DNA from: GWF2-38-69 sp965228125
Lineage (GTDB): Bacteria > Verrucomicrobiota > Lentisphaeria > Victivallales > GWF2-38-69
NCBI GenBank assembly: GCA_965228125.1
Contig: OZ245791.1
Span: 1,240,001-1,304,000, forward strand
Direction: 5' to 3'
DNA: 64,000 nt
The translations under genes were made by a program, and so were the position numbers. Position 1 is the stretch's first letter. Every line of letters begins with the position of its first letter. The notes beneath the pieces were generated by a model. That model saw only the letters and a program-made list of their open reading frames with translations. It was not told the origin of the DNA and did not search any database. Shown one piece after another: positions 36,374-45,344 of the stretch.

Positions 36374-37378
36374 TTAATTGTTGCTTGGGTCTATTACTTC
36401 TGCCTTTATAATCGGTGGATCTATAAATTTTAAACTTACTCCAGTATCCATTATCCAACAATCTACATTGAGTTCGTATATCCCTGGTTTGGTTATCTTT
36501 GACAAATCAACAAATGCCTTAATCTGATCTATCTTAAGGGCAGATAAACGGCTGTTAAGTCCGCCAAGAGTTATATTAACCTTATCTGTAAGAAGATGTA
36601 TTTTATAATCATTTGCCGGGCTGTGCCCAATAAGCATATTGACGATGATGTTTTGAAATAATTTAGTATCCATTGATTTATAGACATCTACGGACACTTG
36701 TACGGATTTTGGACTTATCAATATTTTTTTATCACCTATCTGAAATGTTCTTTCAACGGAAAAACTGTCCACAATTCCTTTGTCAAGTATAATAGGTTTT
36801 GTGGCCAAATAATCGATTTGCTCGATAATAGAGCTAGGGCCTGACACAGAAACAAATTTGGGTACGACACCAATCTCTCCCATTGAATAATCATCTGGCA
36901 ATCCGCCTTGAAAAGCAACCTCTACAGGCACCTCCTTAGATTTCAATATGTCGAGCCTGATTGAAATTTCAGATGGGAAAATTTCCACAACACTTACTCC
37001 ATTTGGAGTCTTAACATCATTAGCAGTAACAGTATAGCTGACTGTTCTTGTGGCATTGGACTCTGATCCGGTGCTGCTCATATCTATTTCGTCAACTGGT
37101 ATTTCGACCCTTATATCTGAGTTAGACAAAAATCTTAGCCTGTTTTTAGATCCCTTTACTGTTATTTCCAAAGCTTCAGGTTTGTATGCAAGAACTTCTA
37201 TGTTTCCTTTTTTGACTATATTTATGGGGACATCCTGAAGGACTTTTTCCTCGGAAAGCTCATTTGAAACTTTGGCAAAAACAAGTATAGCAAAAAAAAT
37301 TGCAATCATTTTACGCCCGAAATTCCTACTGATGAAATTTGGAACATGAGAATTAAGTTTTTTCAGAAATTCAATCAT
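36374..37378 (-). CDS. cdaR: YbbR-domain protein, regulator of CdaA
   Basis: 334-residue membrane-anchored protein. One N-terminal hydrophobic helix (about 22-40) is followed by several YbbR repeats, each with the pattern of a beta-rich ~80-residue unit (for example DVPINIVKKGNIEVLAYKPE; EVPVEVAFQGGLPDDYS). YbbR proteins next to a DisA_N cyclase are CdaR, which modulates CdaA. The gene starts 8 bases after cdaA. The domain lies outside the cytoplasm, so it could relay an envelope signal. Confidence 0.88.
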   Translation of the reverse strand: MIEFLKKLNSHVPNFISRNFGRKMIAIFFAILVFAKVSNELSEEKVLQDVPINIVKKGNIEVLAYKPEALEITVKGSKNRLRFLSNSDIRVEIPVDEIDMSSTGSESNATRTVSYTVTANDVKTPNGVSVVEIFPSEISIRLDILKSKEVPVEVAFQGGLPDDYSMGEIGVVPKFVSVSGPSSIIEQIDYLATKPIILDKGIVDSFSVERTFQIGDKKILISPKSVQVSVDVYKSMDTKLFQNIIVNMLIGHSPANDYKIHLLTDKVNITLGGLNSRLSALKIDQIKAFVDLSKITKPGIYELNVDCWIMDTGVSLKFIDPPIIKAEVIDPSNN

Positions 37379-37386
37379 AATTGTTA

Positions 37387-38238
37387 TTAAGCAGTAGCGC
37401 CTCCATTATCGCCGTTATTATCGTCATTACTGCTATCATCAAGCACATCTTTAAATGTGAAAGGTTTTTTTTCATCGACTAACCAATCCAGATATCTTTT
37501 AGCTTTCTCAGGAGAAATCCCTCTTTTGATATTACCTTTATAGGCTATTGATATAATTCCGGTTTCTTCCGATACCACCACGACCAATGCATCGGTTTCT
37601 TCTGTTATACCTAAAGCTGCCCTGTGCCTTGTACCCATGCCAGATGTTAGCTCGCTGTTTGAAGATAGAGGGAATATGCAGCCGGCAGCCCTGATTTTAC
37701 CTTTTCTGACAACTACAGCGCCGTCGTGAAGCGGAGTATTCGGAACAAATATAGATTCTAATAGTTTGTGTGTAAGGGTAGCATCAATCCTGATATAGTT
37801 ATCGCATAGGCCTTTTAAACTGAAATTCTGCTCTATTGCTATAAGAGCCCCGAATTTTTTCTTTGCCAGATTTGCAATCGCTGTGGAGATTTCACTTATG
37901 GCTTCCTCACGTTTAATATCGCTCCCGAAGGGGCTTGAGAGCTGAGTAAAAGCACGCCTGATTTCCGGTTGAAATATAACAATTATTGCTATCGGAAGAA
38001 ATGTCCAAGCACTATTTAGTATCCATCCTATGACCTCAAAATCAATCAAATCGGCAACTATCGTAATAAGAATAAGTATGAATACCGCAGTTCCCAGTAT
38101 TGATGCTGTTCTGGTGCCTCGTAGATAGTTTAGTATCATATAGAAGCAATATATCAAAATCAAAATTTCAATTACAGGAATTATCAGATAGGAAAATTGA
38201 TGAAATAAAACTAATGGCCAAGAAAAAAAGTTATGCAT
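37387..38238 (-). CDS. cdaA: diadenylate cyclase (c-di-AMP synthase)
   Basis: Makes c-di-AMP from two ATP. Three N-terminal membrane helices (about 13-90, with ILIYCFYMILNYLRGT between) are followed by the DisA_N domain. This has the active-site DGA (172-174, LHDGAVVV) and RHR (204-206, GTRHRAALG) motifs, plus the FGALIAIE opening. Length 283 is typical. It leads the run cdaA-cdaR-usp-RR-HK, in which all gaps are 8-12 bases. Upstream is rsmE on the same strand, 82 bases away. Membrane-bound cyclases of this class are best known from Gram-positives but occur elsewhere. Confidence 0.95.
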   Translation of the reverse strand: MHNFFSWPLVLFHQFSYLIIPVIEILILIYCFYMILNYLRGTRTASILGTAVFILILITIVADLIDFEVIGWILNSAWTFLPIAIIVIFQPEIRRAFTQLSSPFGSDIKREEAISEISTAIANLAKKKFGALIAIEQNFSLKGLCDNYIRIDATLTHKLLESIFVPNTPLHDGAVVVRKGKIRAAGCIFPLSSNSELTSGMGTRHRAALGITEETDALVVVVSEETGIISIAYKGNIKRGISPEKAKRYLDWLVDEKKPFTFKDVLDDSSNDDNNGDNGGATA

Positions 38239-38320
38239 AACTTTGGTTCTACTTAATTTGCAGTTCTAACTCTACTCTTAGTATATCATTACTAAGAAAA
38301 ATAGGCAATAATGAATTTGT

Positions 38321-39019
38321 TTATTTTAAACTGAGTGCATTTAATAAGTAGGCTGAGCCTACTATTGCAGCCGTCTCAACCCGCATAACTGCAGAGCCTA
38401 AATTTAAAGGAATGAAATTGTTATTTTTCATAAATTCTATTTCACATGGAGAAAATCCACCTTCTGGGCCGATAAATAATGCGACATTGGAACTCTCTAT
38501 TTCTTTATCAAGTTTATTGCAATTTGGCTCTGTAGAACCAAAAAAAGAAATGAAGTTAAGTTCGTGTACTTCTTTTATTGCCTCGTTCAATAAATGAACC
38601 TGATTGATTTTTGGAACATAAGGATTCTGGGATTGTTTGCAAGATTCTATCATCTTTGTGATCCATCTTGAATCGTCAGCTTTTTTATAGGGAAGAGACA
38701 CAGATCTTTGTGTTATTATTGGGTTGATGCTCCATATGCTGACTTCTGGACTTTGCTCTATTATCTGATCCAATTGTTGTTTTCTCGGAGGGGCAAAAAA
38801 AAGGTGAAGCTTAATTTTCGGTTCTGATTGTTTTGCCATCTCCAGGATTTTAAAATTTTTCTCCTTAAGAAGTTCTGCTTGGGCAACCAATCCTTTACCA
38901 TCTATAAAGAGAAGTTTTTCTCCGAGCTTAAGCCTGTTAACAGAAAAAATATGCCTCTCTTCCTGCCCTGAGAGTTCAATTCTTCCTGTTGAAAGAGTAG
39001 AGCAGTAAAAACACCTCAT
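38321..39019 (-). CDS. rsmE: 16S rRNA m3U1498 methyltransferase
   Basis: SPOUT-class enzyme that methylates N3 of U1498 in 16S rRNA. The PUA-like N-terminus (MRCFYCSTLSTGRIELSGQEERHI) and the SAM-binding knot (ALFIGPEGGFSPCEIEFMKNN, then PLNLGSAVMRVETAAIVG) are both present. Length 232 is normal. It is 82 bases upstream of cdaA on the same strand; a short inverted repeat at 38277-38296 in the gap has its T-run on the wrong side for a terminator. Confidence 0.95.
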   Translation of the reverse strand: MRCFYCSTLSTGRIELSGQEERHIFSVNRLKLGEKLLFIDGKGLVAQAELLKEKNFKILEMAKQSEPKIKLHLFFAPPRKQQLDQIIEQSPEVSIWSINPIITQRSVSLPYKKADDSRWITKMIESCKQSQNPYVPKINQVHLLNEAIKEVHELNFISFFGSTEPNCNKLDKEIESSNVALFIGPEGGFSPCEIEFMKNNNFIPLNLGSAVMRVETAAIVGSAYLLNALSLK

Positions 39020-39063
39020 ACGGCCTCACTTGTATTCGATAATATTAAATCTGGTATAAAGGT

Positions 39064-39100
39064 AAAAAAAAAGGTTCGGAAACCCGAACCTTTTAATTTT
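39064..39100 (-). terminator. rho-independent terminator of the TolC-like gene
   Basis: Perfect 11-bp inverted repeat (39069-39079 and 39084-39094) with a 4-nt loop. On the minus strand it ends in a run of nine or more T residues. It sits 20 bases after the stop of the TolC-like gene and separates it from rsmE. Confidence 0.9.
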
Positions 39101-39113
39101 CTGAAAAGCGGAA

Positions 39114-40523
39114 CTATTCTCTTATACCGCAAGCTTCATCAAGCTGTGCCCTTGCTACTGCTACGTTTATTACAGAGCGGACATAACCAAGTTCAACTGC
39201 TACCAGGTCGTTCTGGGCAGTATTAAGACGAGTAATATCAACGCTGCCTGCATTGTATTGGTCAACAACCAAGTCTCTGGATTGTTTCTGCATGCTAAGC
39301 GTAGCGCCTTGAATCTTCCTTGTCGCGATATTTGAGGACAAAGTTGTATAAGCAGTTCTTACATCGCTGGCTACCGTGATCCAGTTAGCCACTAAAGATT
39401 CTTGTGCTGCATCATAAGCTGCCTGTTGGTATCTTACAGTTGTGATCCTGTTACCTGTCGTACTGTCTCCATAACCACCGCCATCCCAAAGTGTCCATGT
39501 GACATTCGCGCCGTAGTTGTAAGTTCTATTATCATATTTGGTTGTGAAAGGAGTAAATTGGTCTCTGCCTTGAGTTTGCCCTGCGCCCATGTTCCAAGTC
39601 AACTGGGCTGTAGGAGCAAAAGTACCCCAAGCGCTGTAAAGATTATATTTAGCAGCTTTCAAAAGATCTTTGCTCGACTGAAGGTCAGGGCGCTCAGTGA
39701 TAGCCATATCCAGATAGAATTCAACAGGCAGTGCATAGCCTTTGTCGTCAAGTATATCAAGAGATGGGAAATTTGTATTTGCTGGAATGTCAGCAGTTGT
39801 CAATCCCATTAGAGTGGCCAATATGTATCTGTTGGTGTAATAAGTCGAGGTGTCTTGGATAACTGTTACCTGAGCATTGTTCCTCTGTGTTTTCCACTGT
39901 AGCAGGTCAGCAAGAGAAGATGCGCCGGCATCATACTTTAGCTGGGTATCATTGACCATTTGTTCCTGGAAAGTTTCATTAGCCATATCAATCTGAACAA
40001 GAGCTTTCTGCAGCAGAACCTGATAGTAAGCACTCTTTACGCTAAAGACCAAGGTACGCCTATAATCTCTTTCCAATTCTTCTGCGCTCTGTGCACTAGC
40101 TAAATTTGCTAGCGTTCCCATTATATTTTGCATTCCATTGAATACTGTCCATTGAGCGGCCAAGTTTTGATTAAAGACATTAGTATCCGGTGCATTAGCA
40201 AGTTGATTTTGTGTTGCTCCCCAAGTGTATTGCATTCCAGGAGTGAAGTTATTCAGTATATTACCATAATAAACTGCATAAGCCTGAATCATGGCAAGTC
40301 TTTTCTGCTTGTATGAAGGATTGTTTGCAAGTGAAATATTGACAGCATCTTCTACTGTAAGCACCTTGTAATCAGGAGGGAGAGTCCTCTGTAATTGAGC
40401 GCTTTCTGCAGTGTAGTTATCTGCGTGAATAATGTCCGGTGGCGGTTTGTATGATACGCAACCTGCGGCAACAGCTAATAATATTGTCCCAACCGTGTAC
40501 GCTGAGTACTTTAATAGTTTCAC
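39114..40523 (-). CDS. TolC-family outer-membrane efflux lipoprotein
   Basis: 469-residue outer-membrane factor. The signal peptide ends in a lipobox (LLAVAAGC, Cys22), so it is lipid-anchored. The body has the repeated TolC/OEP layout, two halves of long alternating coil (AVNISLANNPSYKQKRLAMIQAYAVY; RTAYTTLSSNIATRKIQGATLSMQKQ) and beta segments. It is encoded apart from any pump but could pair with the HlyD/FUSC genes at 54479-57373. A strong terminator follows. No operon partner on either side. Confidence 0.9.
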   Translation of the reverse strand: MKLLKYSAYTVGTILLAVAAGCVSYKPPPDIIHADNYTAESAQLQRTLPPDYKVLTVEDAVNISLANNPSYKQKRLAMIQAYAVYYGNILNNFTPGMQYTWGATQNQLANAPDTNVFNQNLAAQWTVFNGMQNIMGTLANLASAQSAEELERDYRRTLVFSVKSAYYQVLLQKALVQIDMANETFQEQMVNDTQLKYDAGASSLADLLQWKTQRNNAQVTVIQDTSTYYTNRYILATLMGLTTADIPANTNFPSLDILDDKGYALPVEFYLDMAITERPDLQSSKDLLKAAKYNLYSAWGTFAPTAQLTWNMGAGQTQGRDQFTPFTTKYDNRTYNYGANVTWTLWDGGGYGDSTTGNRITTVRYQQAAYDAAQESLVANWITVASDVRTAYTTLSSNIATRKIQGATLSMQKQSRDLVVDQYNAGSVDITRLNTAQNDLVAVELGYVRSVINVAVARAQLDEACGIRE

Positions 40524-40745
40524 AATATGCTCCTTTGTATAAAATTTTGTTTATAAAATAATAATTGCGAAAGTTATATATGTCCGTTCTCTTGTTCATT
40601 CTATTAGGACGCTAATAAATGTCAACAATCTTAAAACAACAATATTTAATATTTTTTCATTTTTTTAAGAGATTGATTAGTTGAACCTGAAAGAATATTG
40701 TTTCGAATTATAAAAATAATTAGCTATAAATGAGACTCAAAGAAC

Positions 40746-42011
40746 ATGCCAGACTCATCAATTCGATACAATACAGTTATTTGCAGGTATAATGAAATTG
40801 CACTAAAAGGTAAAAACAGGTGGAAGTTTGAACAATACCTTATTGGTAGGATAAATAAACTCCTCAGTCGCTCAAACCTTAAAGTCTCAAAAATACGAGG
40901 CAGAGTGCTGATCCACTTTCACGAGTGGGCTGATTTTAGCAAAGAAGATAACTTGTTAATAAGGGATTCCCTCCAATATGTATTTGGTTTGGACTCCTTT
41001 TCCTTTGCTGTTAAGACAGAACCAAGCTTGCCATCCATTCTTGAACAGGCGTTGCCATCTGTAGATTTAGTCATTAAAGCAGCCGGAGCAAAAAAAACTC
41101 AAGCTTCTCCTATAACTTTCCGTGTCCGTTCTAAAAGAGCCGACAAAAGTTCTTTCACATCCAAGAAAGGATTAGAAATAGCATTAGCAGATGCTGTAAT
41201 AACAGCTCATCCCTATCTTAAAGTTGACCTTATTAATGCCGATGTATCTCTATATACCGAAGTACATAAGGAAAAAGCTTTCATATACTACTGTATAGAA
41301 TCCGGACAAAGAGGACTGCCTTCCGGCAGCAATCCGCCTGTATTGTCTCTTCTGTCTGGCGGTTTTGATTCCCCTGTGGCTTCATATATGATGATGAGAA
41401 GAGGAGTTTTCGTTGATTTTATCTCCTTTCACAGCTTCCCATTTACACCACCTGAAACAGTAGAGAAGATCAGAAGGATTGTTGTACAGCTTAATAAATT
41501 TCAGGGCAGGAGACGGCTTTTTATGTGTAATTTCCTTGAGGTGCAAAAGGAAATATGCGCTAAAGTTTATGAAAGTTTCAGAACTATTCATTACCGGAGA
41601 ATAATGTTTAAACTTGCAGAACGCATAGCCATAGCTAACGGTAGTAAAGCCTTAATTACGGGAGAATCCGTAGGACAGGTTGCAAGCCAAACAATAGCTA
41701 ATCTTGCTAATATTGACTCAGCTACCGAAATGCTTGTGCTTAGGCCTCTGGTTGCCATGGACAAGCCAGACACAATGGAAATAGCCCGAAAGATCGGCAC
41801 ACACGACCTTTCGGCTGTGCAAGTCCCTGATAGCTGCACTGTTTTTTCGCCGGCAAGTCCTTCAACTTCGGCGCCGAGAAAAATGATTTTAATAGGCGAA
41901 TCCCGTATGAATGTGGATGAGTTGGTGGAATTAGCCTATAAAAACACAGTTTTGCTTGATGAAGAAACTGGAGTGGAAACGCCATTATATGAAGTTTTTA
42001 AAACTCAATAG
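40746..42011 (+). CDS. thiI: tRNA uracil 4-sulfurtransferase (ThiI without rhodanese domain)
   Basis: Makes 4-thiouridine in tRNA (and in some species supplies sulfur for thiamine). A ferredoxin-like/THUMP N-terminus (RYNEIALKGKNRWKFEQYL; THUMP near 60-170) is followed by the PP-loop SLLSGGFDSPVASYMMMRRG. A conserved cysteine lies in VPDSCTVFSP. At 421 residues it ends where E. coli ThiI would begin its rhodanese domain, so sulfur must come directly from a cysteine desulfurase, such as that encoded at 27722, or from an adapter. This short form is common outside Enterobacteria. tRNA-Ala follows 60 bases downstream. Confidence 0.94.
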   Translation: MPDSSIRYNTVICRYNEIALKGKNRWKFEQYLIGRINKLLSRSNLKVSKIRGRVLIHFHEWADFSKEDNLLIRDSLQYVFGLDSFSFAVKTEPSLPSILEQALPSVDLVIKAAGAKKTQASPITFRVRSKRADKSSFTSKKGLEIALADAVITAHPYLKVDLINADVSLYTEVHKEKAFIYYCIESGQRGLPSGSNPPVLSLLSGGFDSPVASYMMMRRGVFVDFISFHSFPFTPPETVEKIRRIVVQLNKFQGRRRLFMCNFLEVQKEICAKVYESFRTIHYRRIMFKLAERIAIANGSKALITGESVGQVASQTIANLANIDSATEMLVLRPLVAMDKPDTMEIARKIGTHDLSAVQVPDSCTVFSPASPSTSAPRKMILIGESRMNVDELVELAYKNTVLLDEETGVETPLYEVFKTQ

Positions 42012-42071
42012 CTCCGGCTTCTTGCAATTTATTGTTTTATAATTAAATTTTCTTTCTTTCAATTTTCACAA

Positions 42072-42148
42072 GGGGCATTAGCTCAGTTGGCTAGAGCGTT
42101 TGACTGGCAGTCAAAAGGTCACCGGTTCGACCCCGGTATGCTCCACCA
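42072..42148 (+). tRNA. tRNA-Ala (anticodon GGC)
   Basis: Cloverleaf with acceptor GGGGCAT/ATGCTCC containing the alanine identity pair G3-U70, D-arm GCTCAGTTGGCTAGAGC, anticodon stem TTTGA/TCAAA with loop CTGGCAG (anticodon GGC), T-arm CCGGTTCGACCCCGG, and encoded CCA. A TATAAT at 42038-42043 lies upstream. Confidence 0.97.
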
Positions 42149-42179
42149 TTTTTACTTTCCAAATAATCATATTGCCCTG

Positions 42180-42797
42180 TCATTTTTCAGCCGTCATAAG
42201 GAAAAGAGGAAATGATTTCTTTTCTCCGCCGGAAATCTCTTTTACAATTTCAGTTATGGTTTTAAACCTGATATTTTTAAATCCGCTATTAAGAGCTTTT
42301 GTTCCTAATTCTTGTCTGTCGAAACCGTTGTGCCCGTCAAAATCCTCCCCATGAAAAGAGCCATCTTCCTTATCGAGATCGGCAATAAAGAGTAAGCCTC
42401 CCGGGTTTGTCATTGAATAAAGAGACTTCAACATTCTATCTGTATCAGTGACATGATGAAGAGTCAAAAGGGTATAAATAACATCAAACTTCTCATCCAA
42501 AACAGGCGATTCCATCAAGTCCAACTTCACAGGAAAAATGTTGGATATGGCTCCTTTTTCTATTTTTTCCTTTAATACATCAAGCATTCCTATGGAACTA
42601 TCAGCGCAAACTATTCTGGAAAAATACGAACGAAGATATAAACTCACAAGCCCTGTGCCGCAACCATATTCAAAAGCATGGCATAGAAACAGGTTTCCCA
42701 ACTCTTTAAGTATGGCATCACCAACTTTCTGAGCTCTGATTATTTTGACGATATCCATATCCCAGGTTTTTGCTCTGGAATCAAATTCATTAGTCAT
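42180..42797 (-). CDS. class I SAM-dependent methyltransferase
   Basis: 205-residue Rossmann methyltransferase. The SAM motif is AFEYGCGTGLVSLYL (about 53-63). The acidic end of strand 2 is IVCADSSIGML, and post-motif blocks FDVIYTLLTLHHVTD and PGGLLFIADLD follow. This set resembles UbiE/arsenite-type small-molecule methyltransferases, but the substrate cannot be told. Last gene of the long leftward metal-cluster run, with a 91-base gap, so cotranscription is not certain. Confidence 0.9.
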   Translation of the reverse strand: MTNEFDSRAKTWDMDIVKIIRAQKVGDAILKELGNLFLCHAFEYGCGTGLVSLYLRSYFSRIVCADSSIGMLDVLKEKIEKGAISNIFPVKLDLMESPVLDEKFDVIYTLLTLHHVTDTDRMLKSLYSMTNPGGLLFIADLDKEDGSFHGEDFDGHNGFDRQELGTKALNSGFKNIRFKTITEIVKEISGGEKKSFPLFLMTAEK

Positions 42798-42888
42798 AGT
42801 TCCCTCATATTTTCATTGGCACTTGATTGATAACATCATTTTCTGTCATATCCTAAAAAATCTGACGGCATTCACAAAGTTTTTATCT

Positions 42889-43698
42889 CTATGTTACAGA
42901 TAGTCTAATCTGGTTATCAAGATAATCTAATATCAATAAAAATACTTCTTTAATTGCTGTAGTGTCAGGCATCGAATCATGTATTATATTCAGATATTTC
43001 ATGTTTTTTATATGCATGTAAGTCCTTGGAAAATTTATGTCAAATACCCATGCAAGCTGTAACAGCTTAAAATCATTTAGATTCTTAACATCTTTAAAAT
43101 TAACACTTTTTCTGTTTAAAATATCCCGATAAACATCTTCGGAAATATCAAAAGAATCAGGGAGGTTAAGTTCAATTGCTTTATTACTTTTACCGCTTCT
43201 CTTCTCAATATAATGTTCAGTAACAACTCTATATATATCGAATTTATCTGCATCCCTGAGAAGTTTGGAAAGGAAAATACATTCTTCCGTCTCGTTTTCG
43301 GGAAGATATGGGCTGTTATGGTATCTGATAGCCTTAAGTATCAACTCTGCCTTATCGCTGCTTAAGTTTTCAAGGACTTTGTTTTTAAGCAGTATTTCAA
43401 CGCCGAGAGAGGCATGGTTGACAGATTTACTGTCCATAAATGTATTGTAAATTCTATACTGCTCAAAACGTCCAATATCGTGAAAAAGAGCTATAACTTC
43501 GGCAAATCTTAGTGCTTCTTCATTTAATCCGAGAGATATTCCAATATCTTTAATAGCATCACAGACCTTATGTGTATGCAATTCCTTAAGATTAATATTT
43601 TCCAAAAGGTCTGCGTCCCCGTTTTTAAAGGAGAAAACATAAGTAGAAAACCAGCTCTTAAAGTCCTGTAATTCAATTTTATTTATTCCAGTGTGCAT
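42889..43698 (-). CDS. HD-domain phosphohydrolase
   Basis: 269-residue HD protein. Metal ligands are seen in H...HD...D order (HTHKVCDAIKD; IALFHDIGRFEQYRIY; later LLRDADKFDIYRVV). The family covers nucleotide phosphatases and phosphodiesterases; this version resembles the predicted YfbR/YpgQ-like group in size, but no specific match can be claimed. The gene starts 4 bases after the MOSC stop, so the two are coupled. Confidence 0.85.
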   Translation of the reverse strand: MHTGINKIELQDFKSWFSTYVFSFKNGDADLLENINLKELHTHKVCDAIKDIGISLGLNEEALRFAEVIALFHDIGRFEQYRIYNTFMDSKSVNHASLGVEILLKNKVLENLSSDKAELILKAIRYHNSPYLPENETEECIFLSKLLRDADKFDIYRVVTEHYIEKRSGKSNKAIELNLPDSFDISEDVYRDILNRKSVNFKDVKNLNDFKLLQLAWVFDINFPRTYMHIKNMKYLNIIHDSMPDTTAIKEVFLLILDYLDNQIRLSVT

Positions 43699-43702
43699 TT
43701 AT

Positions 43703-44182
43703 CTAATTAATATCCTGATTGGGAATGAATTCTATTATATCTCCAAGTGCAATTTTACCTGTAGTCATCACTCTGCAAAATAGACCCTCATGAAGCATTA
43801 CAGACTTTCCTATTATACGGAAAACGCCGTTCCCATCTCCATGATAAGCTTCAGGTTTCCCTATCTGAATAACTTCCAGTTCCACATTGCCTGCTTTAAA
43901 ATGGTCTGCCAGTTTCACAGTTGTTAAATCAAGTCCTTCCTTAGTAATATTTTCCGCAAACTCTCCTGGCATTATTGCAGTCCCTATTTCACTTGAAAAC
44001 TCATCAATCCTTTCTCTGCTAATAAGGCTGACATGACGCTCCGAATAACCATAATGAATATCTCCGATGACTCCTTTTTTACCTACGATTATTTCGTTCA
44101 CAGGCTTTTTAACAGCCCCTTTTTGCTCTGAGATATTTACTGAAAATATTCTGCCTGAATGTTTACGCCTAAAATCAGTCAT
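43703..44182 (-). CDS. MOSC-domain protein
   Basis: Stand-alone MOSC (molybdenum-cofactor sulfurase C-terminal) domain of 159 residues. Landmarks: SGRIFSVNISEQKGAVKKPV, the GVIGDIHYGYSERHVSLIS segment and TVKLADHFKAGNVELEVIQIGKP. Stand-alone MOSC proteins of this size are linked to molybdenum-cofactor handling or to sulfur carrier chemistry. The chosen ATG (44182) has an AAGGAA site; an earlier ATG at 44215 is possible. No Moco-carboxyl Cys is seen in the short core. Coupled with the HD gene downstream. In this run a molybdenum-related role would fit the ORP idea, but that is inference. Confidence 0.87.
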   Translation of the reverse strand: MTDFRRKHSGRIFSVNISEQKGAVKKPVNEIIVGKKGVIGDIHYGYSERHVSLISRERIDEFSSEIGTAIMPGEFAENITKEGLDLTTVKLADHFKAGNVELEVIQIGKPEAYHGDGNGVFRIIGKSVMLHEGLFCRVMTTGKIALGDIIEFIPNQDIN

Positions 44183-44298
44183 GAATACTATTTTCCTTAC
44201 ATGGCGACAGCCCATCTGGCATTATCCGTTTATGACTTCCGTTTCCGGTATAGACATGTGTCAATCCTCTTGGTTCTGTGCATATATAGAATCAATGG

Positions 44299-44895
44299 TT
44301 AAGAGAATAATTTAACAGCCAGTTCGGCTACTCTCCTGCCTGTGTTTTTTGCTGTTTCCATTCCAAATGTATCAGCATTGATTCCAGCTTTTGCATCATT
44401 GAAAAGGGTAGCTCCAAAATGAGCCGTGGGTTTCCCGTCGCAGACACAGACCATATCCTGGCAGAATAGTGCAGACTGAACACATTGGATGGTTAGTTCC
44501 TGTCCTCCATTTCTAACTCCGCCCACGGCAATGGCAGCACCGACTTTACCTTTGAATTTCCAGTTGTTTCTGCGAAACATTACGCAGCGTTCGAGAAATG
44601 CTTTGCACTGTGCGGCCATAGATCCAAAATAAACTGGCGTGGCAATAATCATCCCAACGACTTCAGAATCATCCAAAACAGGTATAAAGCTATTAAAATC
44701 ATCATTGATACTGCATTTTAATTCTTTAGTACATGCTCCACAGGCCTTGCATGGCATAATAGTTTTCTCTGACAGATCAACTATTTCCGTTTTTATATCT
44801 TTTGAGTACTCAGCGCATGCCTCAAGAGATGCTTTCAACGCGATGTAAGAACTCTGATGTTTTCTCGGACTGCAACAAATTCCTAGTACTTTCAT
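44299..44895 (-). CDS. iron-sulfur flavoprotein (flavodoxin-like)
   Basis: 198-residue FMN reductase-fold protein. The N-terminus MKVLGICCSPRKHQSSYIAL is the flavin phosphate loop. The tight cysteine motif MPCKACGACTKELKC (CX2CX2CX5C) is that of Isf-type [4Fe-4S] iron-sulfur flavoproteins of anaerobes. The rest (ATPVYFGSMAAQCKAFLER) is standard for the fold. It is probably an electron-transfer protein or a peroxide/oxygen scavenger. It lies between the thioesterase and MOSC genes in the leftward run. Confidence 0.9.
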   Translation of the reverse strand: MKVLGICCSPRKHQSSYIALKASLEACAEYSKDIKTEIVDLSEKTIMPCKACGACTKELKCSINDDFNSFIPVLDDSEVVGMIIATPVYFGSMAAQCKAFLERCVMFRRNNWKFKGKVGAAIAVGGVRNGGQELTIQCVQSALFCQDMVCVCDGKPTAHFGATLFNDAKAGINADTFGMETAKNTGRRVAELAVKLFS

Positions 44896-44921
44896 TTTGA
44901 ATCCTTTATATTAATTTATTA

Positions 44922-45344
44922 TTATTTTATTTTCATAAATCTGGCATTTGACTCCACCATCAATTCATCATTGCAAAAGATTCCAGATTTCATATAGAAA
45001 AGAGTTCTCTTGCCAGATACCATTTCTCCATATAAATCCAGTATCAAATTTATAGGTATGGGCTTGTGAAACCTTACATTCATATCTGCCGTAACAGCTT
45101 TTACTTTGTGGTAAAAAAGGCAATGCACCATTGCCGCATCAAGCAGTGCGCACATCACGCCTCCATGTATGATCCCATTATACCCTTGGAGTATTCTAGA
45201 TGCTCTGAGTGATGTATGTACTCTCCCATCATTCAGGCAAACAAATTTCAGTCCAAGTCCAATAGGATTGCTGTCTCCACATAATAGACAGTTGCAATGC
45301 CCAAATTTTCTGCTTATTTCATTACTGTCGTATGCCATCGTCAT
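44922..45344 (-). CDS. PaaI-like hotdog thioesterase
   Basis: 140-residue hotdog-fold protein with the family motif GIIHGGVMCALLDAAMV and an N-terminal CNCLLCGDSNPIGLGLKF segment whose cysteines could bind zinc. Members hydrolyse acyl-CoA thioesters. The chosen ATG (45344) follows a GAGAG-like site; a longer frame from 45389 lies mostly within the DUF89 gene. It overlaps the DUF89 gene by 23 bp. Its tie to metal-cluster genes is only positional. Confidence 0.85.
   Translation of the reverse strand: MTMAYDSNEISRKFGHCNCLLCGDSNPIGLGLKFVCLNDGRVHTSLRASRILQGYNGIIHGGVMCALLDAAMVHCLFYHKVKAVTADMNVRFHKPIPINLILDLYGEMVSGKRTLFYMKSGIFCNDELMVESNARFMKIK

Noticed and set aside
38277..38296. CTTAGTA/TACTAAG hairpin between rsmE and cdaA
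   Set aside because: The T-run is on the wrong side for the leftward transcript, so it is not a terminator.
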